From: an uncultured Chloroflexota bacterium
Lineage (GTDB): Bacteria > Chloroflexota > Anaerolineae > Aggregatilineales > Phototrophicaceae
NCBI GenBank assembly: GCA_937974245.1
Contig: CALJKV010000081.1
Coordinates: 1-64,000 of the forward strand
Direction of reading: 5' to 3'
DNA: 64,000 nucleotides
The notes under the pieces are model-generated. The model was not told the DNA's origin. It ran no database searches and saw only the letters and a list, made by a program, of their open reading frames with translations. Positions 43,330 to 52,313 of the stretch are shown in pieces; position 1 is the first letter of the stretch, and every line of letters begins with the position of its first letter. A program made the translations under genes and the position numbers.

Positions 43330-44157
43330 CTACACGGTCGCCAATGTCCCCAATGCAACCAGGAGCAAGATGATGATTCCGGCCAGGATGCGATAGTAAC
43401 CAAACAGCACAAACGAATTACGAGAGACGTACCGCAGCAGCCAATCAATCGAGAACCAGGCGACAATGCCCGAAACCACTGCTCCTAGTGCCAGCATACC
43501 AACCTCCTGCGTACTGGTAATTTGATCCAAACTGGAGATCAGTTCATAAATGGTAGCCGCACCCAGTGTTGGTATCGCCAGATAAAATGAAAAACGTGTC
43601 GCAGCCTGGCGTGACAACCCGCTTTGCATCCCACCAATAATCGAAGCGCCCGAACGCGAAACGCCCGGAATCAAGGCCGTGATTTGGACAATACCCACTA
43701 TAATTGCTTGGCGCAGCGTAATGCCGGTCAGCGCTTCTGTTGTACTACCCTGGTCTGTTGGTGGCGGACGGCGTTCGATCAGGAGAAAGATGCCCCCCCC
43801 GATAATCAACGAAATAGCTACCACCGCTGGTGAGAACAAGACATCTTTAATCCAGTGACGCAGCAAAAAGCCGAAAAACGCTGCCGGTAAAAAGGCGATA
43901 AACACCCCAAACCAGAAATGCCGGACCGCAGGGTCGGAGGGGAAAGTTTTGAGCTGTTGAAACAGTTCATTTCGATAATAGACGATTACGGCCACAATCG
44001 CGCCGAGCTGGATAAAAATCTCAAAGGTGCCGTTGAGGCTGCCCTCAAAATTCAAGGCCGCCGCCGCGACAATCAGATGTCCGGTAGAGGAAATCGGCAG
44101 AAATTCCGTTACACCTTCAATAATGCCAAGCAATACGACTTTCACCCACTCAATCAA
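43330..44157 (-). CDS. uppP: Undecaprenyl-diphosphatase UppP (BacA)
   Basis: 275 residues from a TTG at 44157 with GGAGGGG upstream. Recycles undecaprenyl pyrophosphate to the carrier used by MraY. Eight membrane segments; the catalytic motifs GIIEGVTEFLPISSTGHLIV and LIPGVSRSGASIIGG are complete. Normal length. Located away from the dcw cluster. Confidence 0.96.
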   Translation of the reverse strand: MIEWVKVVLLGIIEGVTEFLPISSTGHLIVAAAALNFEGSLNGTFEIFIQLGAIVAVIVYYRNELFQQLKTFPSDPAVRHFWFGVFIAFLPAAFFGFLLRHWIKDVLFSPAVVAISLIIGGGIFLLIERRPPPTDQGSTTEALTGITLRQAIIVGIVQITALIPGVSRSGASIIGGMQSGLSRQAATRFSFYLAIPTLGAATIYELISSLDQITSTQEVGMLALGAVVSGIVAWFSIDWLLRYVSRNSFVLFGYYRILAGIIILLLVALGTLATV

Positions 44158-44204
44158 AATACCCCTCCGTCTTTAGCGGATATCAAACCAACCACCATCT
44201 GCTT

Positions 44205-45002
44205 TCACTTCTCCGCGCTGTTGCTGAGCGCTTCAGCAACCACCGCACCTTCCCAATCGGGATGCGGCGTAACCTCCAACAGACAGGCCACCGTCGGCGC
44301 AGTATCTAGTAAAGACACGGGCTGCCGGATGACATGGCCCGTCTTTATGCCACGCCCAGTAATAAACCAGGGTATCGTCATATCTTCCGAGATGTCATAA
44401 CCATGATCGCGCTCGTGGCCGCCGTGATCGCTATGCACGATGAAGGTCGTATCCGCATCGCCTGCCGCGACAATCTGCCCGACAAGAGCATCCACCACCC
44501 GCACATGCTGAAGATACCCCTCAGACATCCAACCGTAAGCGTGTCCCGCTGTATCCACTGTGCCGCAGTACACAAATAAGAAGTCCAATTTCCCGGATGC
44601 GATTTGTTCGCTGGCAGCCTGGGCAACCCCCACATCGCCATCCATTGAATACGCTGTATCCTCAAAAAATGAGTAGTGCAGATGCCCCGGACGATTCAGA
44701 TCGCGCAATTGTTCCCAGTTATAGATAAACCCGGAACGCTTCCCATACGCCTTCAGATGTTCGACCAACCCGGTCACAGGTCGCGCCATCGAATGCCACG
44801 TATTGTCAGTAATCCCATGCCGCGCCGGTGGAACACTGTGAAAGATTGAAACGTGGCAAGGCAGCGTCACCGACGGCATTACCGAACGCGCCACCAGGGT
44901 ATAGGCGGAACGCGCCCGCAGCCCGTCGAGAAACGGCGCATCATCCGGCGTAATCGCATCGGGCCGCAAACCATCTACCATGATGAACACTACACGCCTC
45001 AT
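44205..45002 (-). CDS. Alkaline-phosphatase-superfamily type I phosphodiesterase
   Basis: 265 residues, ATG 45002 with GAGGGTGAT. Metal and nucleophile motifs of the NPP/AP superfamily: FIMVDGLRPDAI, the Thr region MPSVTLPCHVSIF, CGTVDTAGHAYG and VHSDHGGHERDHG. No signal peptide, so it is probably cytoplasmic. Expected to hydrolyse a phosphodiester or pyrophosphate; the substrate is not readable. Upstream of uppP on the same strand, 47 bases apart. Confidence 0.87.
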   Translation of the reverse strand: MRRVVFIMVDGLRPDAITPDDAPFLDGLRARSAYTLVARSVMPSVTLPCHVSIFHSVPPARHGITDNTWHSMARPVTGLVEHLKAYGKRSGFIYNWEQLRDLNRPGHLHYSFFEDTAYSMDGDVGVAQAASEQIASGKLDFLFVYCGTVDTAGHAYGWMSEGYLQHVRVVDALVGQIVAAGDADTTFIVHSDHGGHERDHGYDISEDMTIPWFITGRGIKTGHVIRQPVSLLDTAPTVACLLEVTPHPDWEGAVVAEALSNSAEK

Positions 45003-45189
45003 ATCACCCTCGATTGATAACCCGGCACACCATCTGCGCCAGCATCCAAAATCGTAGCATACTGCCTATCGGGCAGTTACGCCAGCCCTCAGGAGAGAGA
45101 CCAACATGCCCTTTTGGACAATATCACCAGCACCCGAAGCATGATACACTTCGGTTGTTTCGAGAAGGTATTCCCCCGATGAGGTGTGT

Positions 45190-46458
45190 GTGTCTCAATA
45201 TTTACAACTATTGCGGAAGAACCCCGATTATACCCGTTTATGGTTAGCACAGGTGGTCAGCCTGCTAGGGGACTGGTTCAACACTATTGTTCTCTCGGCG
45301 CTGGTCGCCAATTACAGCGGTGGCTCTGGCGCGGCGGTGAGTGGCTTCCTGCTGGCGCGGTTTATCCCCTCGCTCATCATCGGCCCCTTCGCCGGGACGC
45401 TCATAGACCGCTTCAACCGCAAGAACCTGCTGATTGCCAGTGATGTGAGCCGGGCGCTGGTTGTCCTGCTTCTGCTGCTCGCCACCGGCCCGGATACACT
45501 GTGGCTGATCTACCTGCTGACCTTCATCCAATTTTCGCTTTCAACCGTCTTTGAGCCGGGACGCAATGCAATTATGCCCAGCCTGCTCCGCAAGGAAGAC
45601 CTGGTGCTGGCGAATACGCTCGGCAGTGTCACCTGGTCCGTCATGTTGGCCGGAGGCGCGATCATCGGCGGACTTGTAGCGGCTTCGTTTGGTGCGGCCT
45701 TTGCCCTCGTAGTCGATTCCATTACGTTCCTGATCTCGGCCATGCTCATCGTCGGAATTACAGTTCGCCCGGATCATGTTCGCGTACTTCACCAGGATAC
45801 CCCCGCCCCTGCCAGCACCGAACGCGGCTTCCGGGATGGCCTGCGTTACCTGCGCCAGCGCCCCGGACTCGCGGCAACACTGCTGGTCAAGCTGGGGCAA
45901 AGCCTGGGCAACGTGGATGCCCTGATGATTATTTACGCTACCGAACTGTTTGTTGTCGGCGAAGACGGCATCATCTCACTCAGCCTGATGTACGCTGCCT
46001 TTGGGTTGGGCGCGGTGATCGGCCCGTTAGTACTTAACCGCTTCAACGATGGCAGCGTGCGTGTCATGCGCCGCTTGATTATCATCGGTTACGCCTGGAT
46101 TACGCTGGCTTGGCTGGTGTTCGGCGGGGCGAGTAGCCTGGCACTGGTGTCACTGGCGCTCGTGATGCGGGCTATGGGCGGCTCGGTCAACTGGACATAC
46201 AGTTCGGTCATCATCCAGAAAAGCGTGGCGGATGAATACCTGGGGCGCATGTTCTCACTCGATATGATCGGCTTCCAGCTTGCCAGCGCCGCCAGCATCC
46301 TCATCACCGGCCAGTTGGTAGATTCGCTGGGGATAGAAAATGTCCGGTTCATCGTCCTGGGGATGGGCGCGCTCAGCCTCGTGCCGCTCGTCCTGTGGGG
46401 TTGGGTCGTCCGCTACATGGAGAAACGCCGTCCGGCAGTGGCAGCGGCAGGGGATTAA
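45190..46458 (+). CDS. MFS-type exporter
   Basis: 422 residues from GTG 45190 (MSQYLQLLRKNPDYTRLW) with GAGG five bases upstream; GTG 45184 adds two residues. Twelve hydrophobic segments, the first loop motif FAGTLIDRFNRKNLL and the conserved LLGDWFNTIVLSAL start of the EntS-like/MFS_3 group. These usually export drugs or siderophores. The methyltransferase gene starts three bases after its stop, so they are probably co-transcribed. Confidence 0.88.
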   Translation: MSQYLQLLRKNPDYTRLWLAQVVSLLGDWFNTIVLSALVANYSGGSGAAVSGFLLARFIPSLIIGPFAGTLIDRFNRKNLLIASDVSRALVVLLLLLATGPDTLWLIYLLTFIQFSLSTVFEPGRNAIMPSLLRKEDLVLANTLGSVTWSVMLAGGAIIGGLVAASFGAAFALVVDSITFLISAMLIVGITVRPDHVRVLHQDTPAPASTERGFRDGLRYLRQRPGLAATLLVKLGQSLGNVDALMIIYATELFVVGEDGIISLSLMYAAFGLGAVIGPLVLNRFNDGSVRVMRRLIIIGYAWITLAWLVFGGASSLALVSLALVMRAMGGSVNWTYSSVIIQKSVADEYLGRMFSLDMIGFQLASAASILITGQLVDSLGIENVRFIVLGMGALSLVPLVLWGWVVRYMEKRRPAVAAAGD

Positions 46459-46461
46459 CCT

Positions 46462-47154
46462 ATGTTCACCCGCGTCCTGCGTCGCCTGTTCCCTGCACCC
46501 ACCCCGCCCACGCTTCCCAGTCTGGAAGCCTACCAGCGGTGGGCAGCAGCCTACCCACCCCATGCCCATAATGCCCTCATGCAGGCTGAACAAGCTGCAA
46601 TGGAGCAGTTACTATTACCTCTGGCGGGGAAAGTTGTCCTGGATTTAGCCTGTGGGACAGGGCGTCACGGTCTGTTGGCACGCGACGCCGGGGCGCAAAC
46701 GGTCATTGGGGTGGATAACAGCGCTGCTATGCTGCGGCAGAATCCGCTGTTACTTATCGCGCTGGCGACCACCGAAGCTATTCCGTTAAGTGGAGAATCG
46801 GTGGATGTTGTACTGTGCGGGTTGGCTCTGGGGCATCTCCCCCAATTGAAACCGTCACTTGTGGAAATCAGCCGGGTGTTGAAGCCGGGCGGTTATGCCC
46901 TCATCAGCGACTTTCATCCCTTCATTTTTCTAAATGGACAGCGCCGCACTTTCACCGCGCCAGACGGCATGACCTTCGCCGTAGAGCATTATGCCCATCT
47001 GTATGCTGACTATCACGCCGGGGCACAGGCCGCCGATCTATCGGTGGAACAGGTCTTAGAACCACGCCTCGGTGAGGACAAAACAGTGCGCTTCGCTGGA
47101 GAAACTGTACCTGGTACGCCTGTAGTTATCACCTACCGACTGCGGAAACGATGA
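46462..47154 (+). CDS. Class I SAM-dependent methyltransferase
   Basis: 230 residues, ATG 46462, three bases after the MFS stop. Motif I LDLACGTGRHGLLARDAGA, acidic motif II IGVDNSAAM and motif IV DVVLCGLALGHLP, then VLKPGGYALISDFHP. Methyltransferase_11 type with small-molecule or quinone-like substrates in the family. Substrate unknown; linkage to an exporter hints at a modified export substrate. Confidence 0.86.
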   Translation: MFTRVLRRLFPAPTPPTLPSLEAYQRWAAAYPPHAHNALMQAEQAAMEQLLLPLAGKVVLDLACGTGRHGLLARDAGAQTVIGVDNSAAMLRQNPLLLIALATTEAIPLSGESVDVVLCGLALGHLPQLKPSLVEISRVLKPGGYALISDFHPFIFLNGQRRTFTAPDGMTFAVEHYAHLYADYHAGAQAADLSVEQVLEPRLGEDKTVRFAGETVPGTPVVITYRLRKR

Positions 47155-47169
47155 ACTACTCCCGATAAA

Positions 47170-47409
47170 CTATGTATTCTGATTGTTCCCACCGGGGCGC
47201 AGCAGCATGTATGCCCCCACGCCACCGGCCATCAACGCCGGGGGAACACAAAATGCGATAATCAAACGGGCAATCGCGTCCAGGTCGGTTTGACTCAACA
47301 GTACCCATAACACCACAAACAACACAATCCCAATAATACCCATACCAGTCGCAATAATCGTTGCCCTGGATAGGTTTTTGCTGTTCAGCGGCTGGGGTGA
47401 TTCGCTCAT
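47170..47409 (-). CDS. Small two-helix membrane protein, unknown
   Basis: 79 residues, ATG 47409 with a strong GGAGG. Two membrane helices (IIATGMGIIGIVLFVVLWVL and LIIAFCVPPALMAGGVGAYM) and polar ends. I do not recognise the family. Ends 15 bases from the convergent methyltransferase stop. Confidence 0.7.
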   Translation of the reverse strand: MSESPQPLNSKNLSRATIIATGMGIIGIVLFVVLWVLLSQTDLDAIARLIIAFCVPPALMAGGVGAYMLLRPGGNNQNT

Positions 47410-47446
47410 ACTTTCTTGCCTCCGTGTAAATCACATTATACGTGGG

Positions 47447-47481
47447 ACTTTTAAAACACAATAGCCCGGATCATGCCGGGC
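47447..47481 (-). terminator. Rho-independent terminator of the small membrane gene at 47513
   Basis: GCCCGG (47481-47476) and CCGGGC (47469-47464) form a six-base GC stem on the minus strand with a six-base loop, followed by TATTGTGTTTTAAAA. It starts 32 bases after the stop. Confidence 0.6.
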
Positions 47482-47512
47482 AGGAAAGGCTCAATTAAGG
47501 GAGATTGGGGAG

Positions 47513-47911
47513 TTAGTTGGCCGCCGCATTAGAAGCTGCGGCATCACGCTTAAAATAGTCTATGATGCGCTCAACATTCCGTTGTTCTATCGTTTTTTCC
47601 GGCTTGGGTTCAATCTTAATCACTTCCATATCGGCGGCACCCGGTTGTACCGGCAGTCGCAGATGATCCGGGATTGGGATATAGGCCGGACGGGTCGCTA
47701 TCTTCTCTTGCCGCATCCTCTCCAGTGTCGCTTCAGCCGGACGGTGATTACCGTTGCTATAACCGGGAAGAGCCGCCAGGGCGCGATCCTGCTGAAGGTG
47801 GCGATGATGCCGAAGAACAGACATAACCGCAATCAAGCCGGTAAGGCTCGCCAAAAGTAAAGCAATGATCCCTACGACCAGGACGATTTCCGTTTCGGCC
47901 AGAACAACCAT
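47513..47911 (-). CDS. Single-pass membrane protein, unknown
   Basis: 132 residues from ATG 47911 with GCGGGG upstream; the frame opens earlier but with no ribosome site. One membrane segment (IVLVVGIIALLLASLTGLIA), then a charged cytoplasmic tail with IPIPDHLRLPV and a predicted helix IEQRNVERIIDYFKRDA. No family recognised. Divergent from secA, with which it may share regulation. Confidence 0.65.
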   Translation of the reverse strand: MVVLAETEIVLVVGIIALLLASLTGLIAVMSVLRHHRHLQQDRALAALPGYSNGNHRPAEATLERMRQEKIATRPAYIPIPDHLRLPVQPGAADMEVIKIEPKPEKTIEQRNVERIIDYFKRDAAASNAAAN

Positions 47912-48205
47912 GTAAACCCCGCGTCTGTGAAGTGAGCATAGCCTTTCATCACTATTGTAAAGAGGCCAGGAGCGGGTAACAATTATTGCACCGTCATAAT
48001 CCGGTTTCACTTTAGTTTATTTACGAGTTTTTGTTTTGATGTTGCGCCATCCGCATAGGAAAATACGCCTGCCCGGCATCTAACACACCACGCTGAAACC
48101 GCCTCCGCTTCCCTTGTTTTCTAACGGCTCACTTATACGGGTGTGCTATAATGACCTGTCTGTGTGGGAAAGTCATCTGGCTTCTGTCAGAAATTGAGGG
48201 GCAAC
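47912..48205 (+). promoter_or_regulatory. secA upstream region with -10 box
   Basis: About 290 bases between divergent genes. TATAAT at 48147-48152 lies 54 bases before the secA ATG. No clear -35. No leader-peptide or SecM-like arrest gene is seen. Confidence 0.45.
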
Positions 48206-50965
48206 ATGCTAAGGAATATTGTCAAAAAAGTAGTGGGCGATCCTGTTGAACGCGCATTATCCCGCTACCGCGAAGTCGTCGAACGCATCAACATCCTTGA
48301 ACCGGAACTTCAAAAACTGAGTGACGCTGAACTGCGGGCGAAAACCGATGCGTTCAAAAAGCAGTTGGCTGATGGCGTGGAAATTGACACCCTGCTGGTG
48401 GAAGCCTTCGCTACCGTGCGCGAAGCATCGGTACGCACCATCAAACTGCGCCACTATGATGTTCAGATGATCGGTGGTATGGTGCTGCATGAAGGCCGCA
48501 TCGCTGAAATGAAAACGGGTGAAGGGAAAACCCTGGTTGCGACCCTCTCGCTGTACCTGAACGCTTTGCGCGGCAAAGGCGCACACCTGATTACCCCCAA
48601 CGATTATTTGAGCAAAGTCGGTGTCCAGACAATGGGACCGGTTTACCACATGCTTGGCCTAAGTGTAGGTGTGATCCAGAGCAAGGGAGACAGCCCCGAC
48701 CCGAATGCCGGGTCTTTTATTTTCGACCTCGATTACAACTCATCCGACGCCCGCTATCAGAACCTGCGCCCGGTTACGCGGCGGGATTGCTACCATGCCG
48801 ACATCACCTACGGCACAAACCATGAGTTCGGTTTCGACTACCTGCGCGACAACATGGTCTACGACACCCAGCAGCTTGTCCAGCGCGACCTCAACTATGC
48901 CATCGTGGACGAGGTAGACAACATTCTCATTGACGAAGCCCGCACGCCGTTGATTATCTCCGGCCCGGCGGATGAGCCTTCGGATTACTATAAGACCTTT
49001 GCCCAACTGGTGAAGCACCTCAAACGCAGCAGTGACGACAGCGTAGAAGATGAAGAGCCGGATGGCGATTACGTGGTGGATGAAAAAGACCGAATCGCCT
49101 TTCTCACTGAACAGGGTGTTGAGAAAATCGAGCGGAAGTTGGGCGTTGACCAGTTATACCACCCCTCAAACGCCGAGATGATCCCCTACCTGGATAACTC
49201 CCTGCGAGCGCACGCGCTCTACCGCAACGACAAAGAATATATCATCGAAAAAGGCCAGGTGATTATCGTTGATGAGTTCACCGGGCGGTTGATGTATGGT
49301 CGCCGCTTCTCCGAAGGGCTGCACCAGGCAATTGAAGCCAAAGAAGGTGTCCAGGTGCGCCGCGAAAACCTGACGATGGCGACCATCACCTATCAGAACT
49401 TCTTCCGCATGTACGACAAACTGGCCGGCATGACAGGTACGGCGCTCACCGAAGCCGAGGAATTCGAGAAAATCTACGATCTTGAAGTCGTCGCCATCCC
49501 GACAAATTTACCGGTCATTCGCCTGGATCACGACGATCTGATTTTCATGACCGAGGCCGCCAAATTCCGCGCCGTCACTAATGAGATTAAAATGCGCCAA
49601 GAGAACGGGCAGCCCATACTGGTCGGTACAGTGGCGGTTGAAACCTCGGAACGGCTGAGCAACGCGCTCAACCGGGCTGGAATCAGCCACCAGGTCTTGA
49701 ATGCCAAGCAGCACGAAAAAGAAGCCACCATTATCGCCCAGGCCGGGCGTCCTGGCGCTGTGACGATCGCCACCAACATGGCTGGACGTGGGGTGGATAT
49801 CCTGCTGGGGGGCAATCCTGATGGTCTGGCGCGGGAGAATCTGCGTAAACAGGGTATCGAAATCACCGAGGCCACCGATGACCAGTGGGAGTCGGCCTTT
49901 ACCGCTGCCCTGGCCGAGTGCGCTAACAACCGCCAGGTCGTCCTGGGCGCTGGCGGCCTGTTTGTCCTGGGTACCGAACGGCACGACGCCCGGCGCATTG
50001 ACAACCAGCTTCGTGGTCGTTCGGGACGCCAGGGCGATCCCGGCGAATCACGCTTTTTCCTGAGTGTGGAAGATGATCTCATCCGCCGCTTTGGTGGCGA
50101 ACGGGTCAAGGGCATTATGTCCTGGGCCAACATTCCGGAAGACGAACCCATTGAACACTCGATTATGACCAAAACCGTTGCACAGGCGCAGGTTCGCGTT
50201 GAAGGTCACAACTTCGACATCCGTAAACGGGTGCTGGAATATGACGACGTTGTGAACAAGCAGCGCGAGGTCATCTATGCTCAGCGGCGGGATTTCCTGC
50301 AAAAACCCAATCTCCGTGCTGAGTACATCAAGATTCTTGAAGATGGCGTTGTCAATACCCTGGACATATTCACCGGGGACAACGGACACGTTGATGAAGA
50401 CGAGTTGGAAACACTCTACCGCGAACTGCTGAAAATATTCCCCGTCCCGGAACACATCACACCAGATACGATGGCCGGTCAAGGCCTGGATGAACTCGAA
50501 TCCCTGTTGACCAGTTCAGTTCGGGCAGCGTATGACCAGAAAACCGAGGAACTGGGCGCGGAGATGATGGATCGTTTAGAGCGATTCATGATGCTGCGTG
50601 TGATTGACCAGCACTGGCAGCGCCACCTGACCGACCTGGACATCCTGCGTGAAGGTATCGGCCTGATGTCCATCGCCCAGCGTGACCCGCTGGTGGAATA
50701 TAAACGGGCAGCGTTCAATATGTGGCAGGAAATGCAGGGGGAAATTCGGGCGCAGGCCGCCTACCAGTTGCTCACAGCACAGGTCAATGTACGCCAGCCA
50801 ATGCCGGTACGCCAACGCCCGCTTCAAATGCTTCATGGTGGTGCGGCGGAGAAAAAACCCGAACCGGTGCGTGTCGAGAATAAGCCCGGACGGAACGACC
50901 CGTGCTGGTGTGGCAGTGGTAAAAAATACAAACACTGCCATCTTAAACAGGACAAAACCGGGTAA
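48206..50965 (+). CDS. secA: Preprotein translocase ATPase SecA
   Basis: 919 residues from ATG 48206 with GAGGGGC upstream; the upstream-extended frame is not supported. Motor of Sec export. Walker A MKTGEGKTLVAT (103-109), YGTNHEFGFDYLRDNM, DEAD-like IVDEVDNILIDEARTPLIIS, IATNMAGRGVDILLGGNP and GRSGRQGDPGESRFFLSVED. The C-terminus has the zinc-binding SEC-C motif PGRNDPCWCGSGKKYKHCH. A segment of about 30 residues is inserted before YHADITYGTN (around residues 165-195), as in some other phyla. Confidence 0.98.
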   Translation: MLRNIVKKVVGDPVERALSRYREVVERINILEPELQKLSDAELRAKTDAFKKQLADGVEIDTLLVEAFATVREASVRTIKLRHYDVQMIGGMVLHEGRIAEMKTGEGKTLVATLSLYLNALRGKGAHLITPNDYLSKVGVQTMGPVYHMLGLSVGVIQSKGDSPDPNAGSFIFDLDYNSSDARYQNLRPVTRRDCYHADITYGTNHEFGFDYLRDNMVYDTQQLVQRDLNYAIVDEVDNILIDEARTPLIISGPADEPSDYYKTFAQLVKHLKRSSDDSVEDEEPDGDYVVDEKDRIAFLTEQGVEKIERKLGVDQLYHPSNAEMIPYLDNSLRAHALYRNDKEYIIEKGQVIIVDEFTGRLMYGRRFSEGLHQAIEAKEGVQVRRENLTMATITYQNFFRMYDKLAGMTGTALTEAEEFEKIYDLEVVAIPTNLPVIRLDHDDLIFMTEAAKFRAVTNEIKMRQENGQPILVGTVAVETSERLSNALNRAGISHQVLNAKQHEKEATIIAQAGRPGAVTIATNMAGRGVDILLGGNPDGLARENLRKQGIEITEATDDQWESAFTAALAECANNRQVVLGAGGLFVLGTERHDARRIDNQLRGRSGRQGDPGESRFFLSVEDDLIRRFGGERVKGIMSWANIPEDEPIEHSIMTKTVAQAQVRVEGHNFDIRKRVLEYDDVVNKQREVIYAQRRDFLQKPNLRAEYIKILEDGVVNTLDIFTGDNGHVDEDELETLYRELLKIFPVPEHITPDTMAGQGLDELESLLTSSVRAAYDQKTEELGAEMMDRLERFMMLRVIDQHWQRHLTDLDILREGIGLMSIAQRDPLVEYKRAAFNMWQEMQGEIRAQAAYQLLTAQVNVRQPMPVRQRPLQMLHGGAAEKKPEPVRVENKPGRNDPCWCGSGKKYKHCHLKQDKTG

Positions 50966-51112
50966 CCCATTTGTGCACCCTAAATCAAATGGCAGGAATC
51001 CGACCATCATAGATAATCGCTGCGGTATAATCAGAATGAGTAAGGTTCGTCGTTGCACCCTACCTGCACATGGTTCAGGCCTGGGGCGTAATTGGTAAGG
51101 AATGTTATCGCC

Positions 51113-51484
51113 ATGACCCAAACGGATTTAGCCTCACGCTTTATGGATGATATTGATCCGGCGCTGCTCGGATTCCTGCGGGATAAAGTCAATTCCTTTG
51201 TCAAGTGGGACCTGGTACGCTTTTTCCACGATAATCCCCATGCTGCCGATACCGCCGATAACATTGCCCGGTACACGGGGCGGGATGTTCGTACCATCAC
51301 CGATGAACTGGATGGCCTGGTCACAACCGGGGTGCTGGAAGAAAACGAGATTTCCGGTTTGCAGATTTACACGATGGTCAGCGACCCGGCGATGCAGCAA
51401 TTGATTGACCAGTTTGTCCATGCCTGCGATGACCGTAATTTCCGCGTCAAAGCTATTTATCATGTAATTCGTGGGATGCGTTGA
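51113..51484 (+). CDS. Winged-helix-like protein, unknown regulator
   Basis: 123 residues from ATG 51113, AAGGA upstream; the frame opens at 51092. A central helix-turn-helix pattern: WDLVRFFHDNPHAADTADNI, ARYTGRDVRTITDELDGL, and the wing EISGLQIYTMVSD. This resembles MarR/ArsR-like or archaeal-type wHTH domains. No other domain. It heads a run of two small membrane genes. Confidence 0.65.
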   Translation: MTQTDLASRFMDDIDPALLGFLRDKVNSFVKWDLVRFFHDNPHAADTADNIARYTGRDVRTITDELDGLVTTGVLEENEISGLQIYTMVSDPAMQQLIDQFVHACDDRNFRVKAIYHVIRGMR

Positions 51485-51538
51485 CCATAACGCGGGGGCA
51501 TTCTCCTGTTATCGCTTTCTCTCAGCCAATTCCTGACG

Positions 51539-51808
51539 TTGTACCTGTGGTTCCCACTGGCGCTGCTCCTGTTCTTTTTGCTCCTCATCGCCCGCTTCTA
51601 CCAGCGGTCTTCGGGCGAGCGCACCTACTACCAGTTGTATATCGCCCCGATTGTTTTGTTCGGGGGTGGCGTAGCCCGCTATACCAGTATTAACTATCTG
51701 GCTGGTGATACCCTGGGCGATCTGCTGTTGGCCGTTTCTGGCATCATGCTCATCGCTCTGTGTATCTTCCTCTACCGCATCATGACTCGTAACCGGAAAA
51801 CACAGTAA
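51539..51808 (+). CDS. Small membrane protein, unknown
   Basis: At least 89 residues. The only start I can see is a TTG at 51539; the frame is open back to 51499 after a TAA and a GGGGG site lies there, so the start could be an unusual codon further upstream. Three hydrophobic segments: LYLWFPLALLLFFLLLIA, YIAPIVLFGGGVARY, LLLAVSGIMLIALCIFLY. Family not recognised. Followed after 15 bases by another small membrane gene. Confidence 0.6.
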   Translation: MYLWFPLALLLFFLLLIARFYQRSSGERTYYQLYIAPIVLFGGGVARYTSINYLAGDTLGDLLLAVSGIMLIALCIFLYRIMTRNRKTQ

Positions 51809-51823
51809 GAGGTCGGTCTGCGT

Positions 51824-52147
51824 ATGGATTGGATGGGGCTTTTGGGTTTACTGGGGAGCATTGCGATTGCCACCGCCTTGCTGGTGTTAGGTCAGTTAAG
51901 CAAACGATTGGGCAGTGTCACCCGCACACCGCCCTATTATGTCTGGTTCTACGTTGCCGCCGGTTTGATGCTGGTTAGCATCCTGGCGCGGTTGGTACAT
52001 CTGGGGCAAGGCCCAGAGGTCGCGGCGGCACTGGTTGAAGATGAAATTTCGGTGCTGCTATATGCTGGCCTGCCCGCTATTGCCATCACATTGGGGGTGG
52101 TAGTTGCCTGGCGTTATTGGAGCTGGTTGTTAGCTGAACGTAATTGA
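51824..52147 (+). CDS. Small membrane protein, unknown
   Basis: 107 residues, ATG 51824 with AAGAGG upstream. Three membrane segments (LLGLLGSIAIATALLVLG, YVWFYVAAGLMLVSILARLV, LLYAGLPAIAITLGVVVAW). No family recognised. Co-directional with the preceding small membrane gene; the pair may act together. Confidence 0.68.
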   Translation: MDWMGLLGLLGSIAIATALLVLGQLSKRLGSVTRTPPYYVWFYVAAGLMLVSILARLVHLGQGPEVAAALVEDEISVLLYAGLPAIAITLGVVVAWRYWSWLLAERN

Positions 52148-52313
52148 ATACAATTAAACGTAAAGTTCAGTATGTCTCAAGCCTCTGGAAACACACCTGG
52201 CCTGATAATAGGATAGGACTTTCGTCTGGGAGGAATTCCGTTGAAATACAGCGTTGCTGCTTGCTGATCCCGGAAACAAGAGACTGGCTGTGTTCAGTAA
52301 CAAGGATGTATCG

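Noticed and set aside
43097..43396. Plus-strand frame of 99 residues after the sensor kinase
   Set aside because: It overlaps uppP antisense, has no ribosome site and no family signature.
45058..45076. ACTGCC-TATCG-GGCAGT hairpin before the MFS gene as a terminator
   Set aside because: Short stem with no T tract on either strand.
52241..52267. Eight-codon upstream frame (MKYSVAAC) with a strong GGGAGG site before adenosine deaminase
   Set aside because: Could be a leader, but the real start of the enzyme has its own AAGGA site and nothing else supports regulation by this frame.
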